Source of the DNA: an uncultured Bacteroidales bacterium
GTDB taxonomy: Bacteria > Bacteroidota > Bacteroidia > Bacteroidales > Muribaculaceae
Assembly (NCBI GenBank): GCA_900542185.1
Contig: UQMZ01000007.1
Location: 39,785-103,784 of the forward strand
DNA: 64,000 nucleotides
Direction: 5' to 3'
In this document: piece after piece, positions 63,683 to 64,000 of the stretch
Numbering within the stretch: the first letter of the stretch is position 1
How the letters are laid out: every line of letters begins with the position of its first letter
Notes under the pieces: generated by a model
Seen by the model: the letters and a program-made list of their open reading frames with translations, nothing else
What the model was told of the DNA's origin: nothing
Databases searched by the model: none
Translations under genes and position numbers: made by a program

Positions 63683-63949
63683 GAGGCTGTTTCTCAATAA
63701 CCCCACGATGGGCGAGGACAGCGACAGCTGGCACCGACCTTCGTGGGGTGGCAGCCGAAGAATGACAGCTTGGTCGGAGACCATGTCTCTGTTCTGTGCC
63801 ACGATTATGACGTGGAGGATTGATGTGTCAAGGATTAAGGCGAGCGGCATGGTCTTCGACCAAGCTGTATCGCACCGGTCTGTCCCCATGAAGGCTGTCG
63901 GGTCGCTTCGCACCCCTCAGCCATCATGGGGTTATTAAGAAACAACCTC
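63683..63949. mobile_element. 267-bp long imperfect inverted repeat (MITE-like or structured repeat)
   Basis: The two arms are imperfect reverse complements over about 103 bp each. The outer 29 bp (63683-63711 against 63921-63949) match at 25-26 positions, including the string CAATAACCCCACGATGG against CCATCATGGGGTTATTAA. The inner 19 bp (63767-63785 against 63848-63866) match at 18 of 19. The middle of the arms is more diverged but collinear (55 against 54 bp). A central loop of 62 nt separates them. No transposase is encoded. A non-autonomous transposable element or a repeat that folds as RNA or DNA hairpin are both possible; a target-site duplication could not be identified with confidence. 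Confidence 0.7.
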
Positions 63950-63952
63950 TCT

Positions 63953-63960
63953 TACCTTTG
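63953..63960 (+). promoter_or_regulatory. -7 element reading out of the window
   Basis: TACCTTTG at 63953-63960 fits TAnnTTTG and lies 4 bp beyond the inverted repeat. It probably serves a gene starting after base 64000. The -33 region would lie inside the repeat, so the element may have altered or supplied this promoter. Confidence 0.45.
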
Positions 63961-64000
63961 CAGAGTCCAATCAGATAATGACAAAATAAGAGTTTAGAAC

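Noticed and set aside
63626..63913. Minus-strand frame across the inverted-repeat element as a transposase fragment
   Set aside because: Too short and without catalytic residues of any transposase family.
63459..63938. 159-codon plus-strand open frame at the right end
   Set aside because: It enters the inverted-repeat element, has no recognisable domain and no start context; the repeat structure explains the sequence better.

Overview
The window looks like a chromosomal segment of a gut Bacteroidales bacterium. Evidence seen in the sequence: Bacteroidetes-type promoters (TTTG, about 20 bp, TAnnTTTG), a hybrid two-component regulator beside secreted glycoside hydrolases, a complete Bat (aerotolerance) gene cluster, a Wzi-type capsule protein, pyruvate phosphate dikinase, and several secreted proteins with C-terminal tails resembling type IX secretion sorting domains. 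The roughly 50-60% GC core and the mix of GH92/GH36/GH109/GH51/GH35 enzymes would fit a Muribaculaceae-like lineage, but that assignment is inference.

Layout. 1-12.1 kb: glycan-degradation region. It holds the 3' end of an FG-GAP repeat protein, then a tight operon of a clan GH-D enzyme, a GH92 alpha-mannosidase and a hybrid two-component sensor, then a separately promoted GH36 alpha-galactosidase. No SusC/SusD pair is present. 12.3-15.4 kb (minus strand): queD-queE (7-deazaguanine synthesis) and a YdbS/YdbT-like PH-domain membrane pair. 15.4-18.0 kb: a GH109-like enzyme followed after 2 bp by an N-acetylhexosamine 1-kinase homologue, a candidate two-gene alpha-GalNAc release and phosphorylation unit.

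18.1-20.8 kb (minus strand): a short accessory island with a HipA-like kinase overlapping a DUF3037 gene, an AT-rich orphan reading frame that seems to have lost its 5' end, and a HepT/MntA (HEPN/nucleotidyltransferase) toxin-antitoxin pair. 20.9-24.5 kb: ppdK, a tRNA-Ser(GGA) and crcB. 24.5-30.2 kb: a DUF6056-type membrane protein, a CotH-kinase-family secreted protein and a DUF5686 outer-membrane-type protein.

30.3-39.7 kb: MoxR ATPase, DUF58 protein and Bat proteins (two VWA proteins, TPR proteins and three BatD-like proteins) in one long operon. 39.9-43.5 kb: a small HTH protein, a tandem universal stress protein and MutS2, with adjacent or overlapping stop/start codons. 43.6-49.6 kb: UDP-glucose dehydrogenase, UDP-glucuronate 4-epimerase, a UbiA-family polyprenyl transferase, an AT-rich polytopic protein and an alpha/beta hydrolase; the first four look like a small surface-glycan unit. 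49.7-51.2 kb (minus): Wzi-like outer membrane protein. 51.3-59.0 kb: TonB-dependent receptor, tricorn-like S41 peptidase and class III fructose-1,6-bisphosphatase. 59.0-63.4 kb (minus): GH35 beta-galactosidase and GH51 arabinofuranosidase in one operon. 63.4-64.0 kb: non-coding, with a 267-bp long imperfect inverted repeat that looks like a small mobile or structured repeat element.

No CRISPR array, rRNA or complete insertion sequence was seen. The most notable observations are the long inverted-repeat element at the right end, the GH109-kinase unit, the accessory island with two kinase/toxin pairs and a decapitated gene, and the UbiA unit that lacks the usual DprE1/DprE2 partners.
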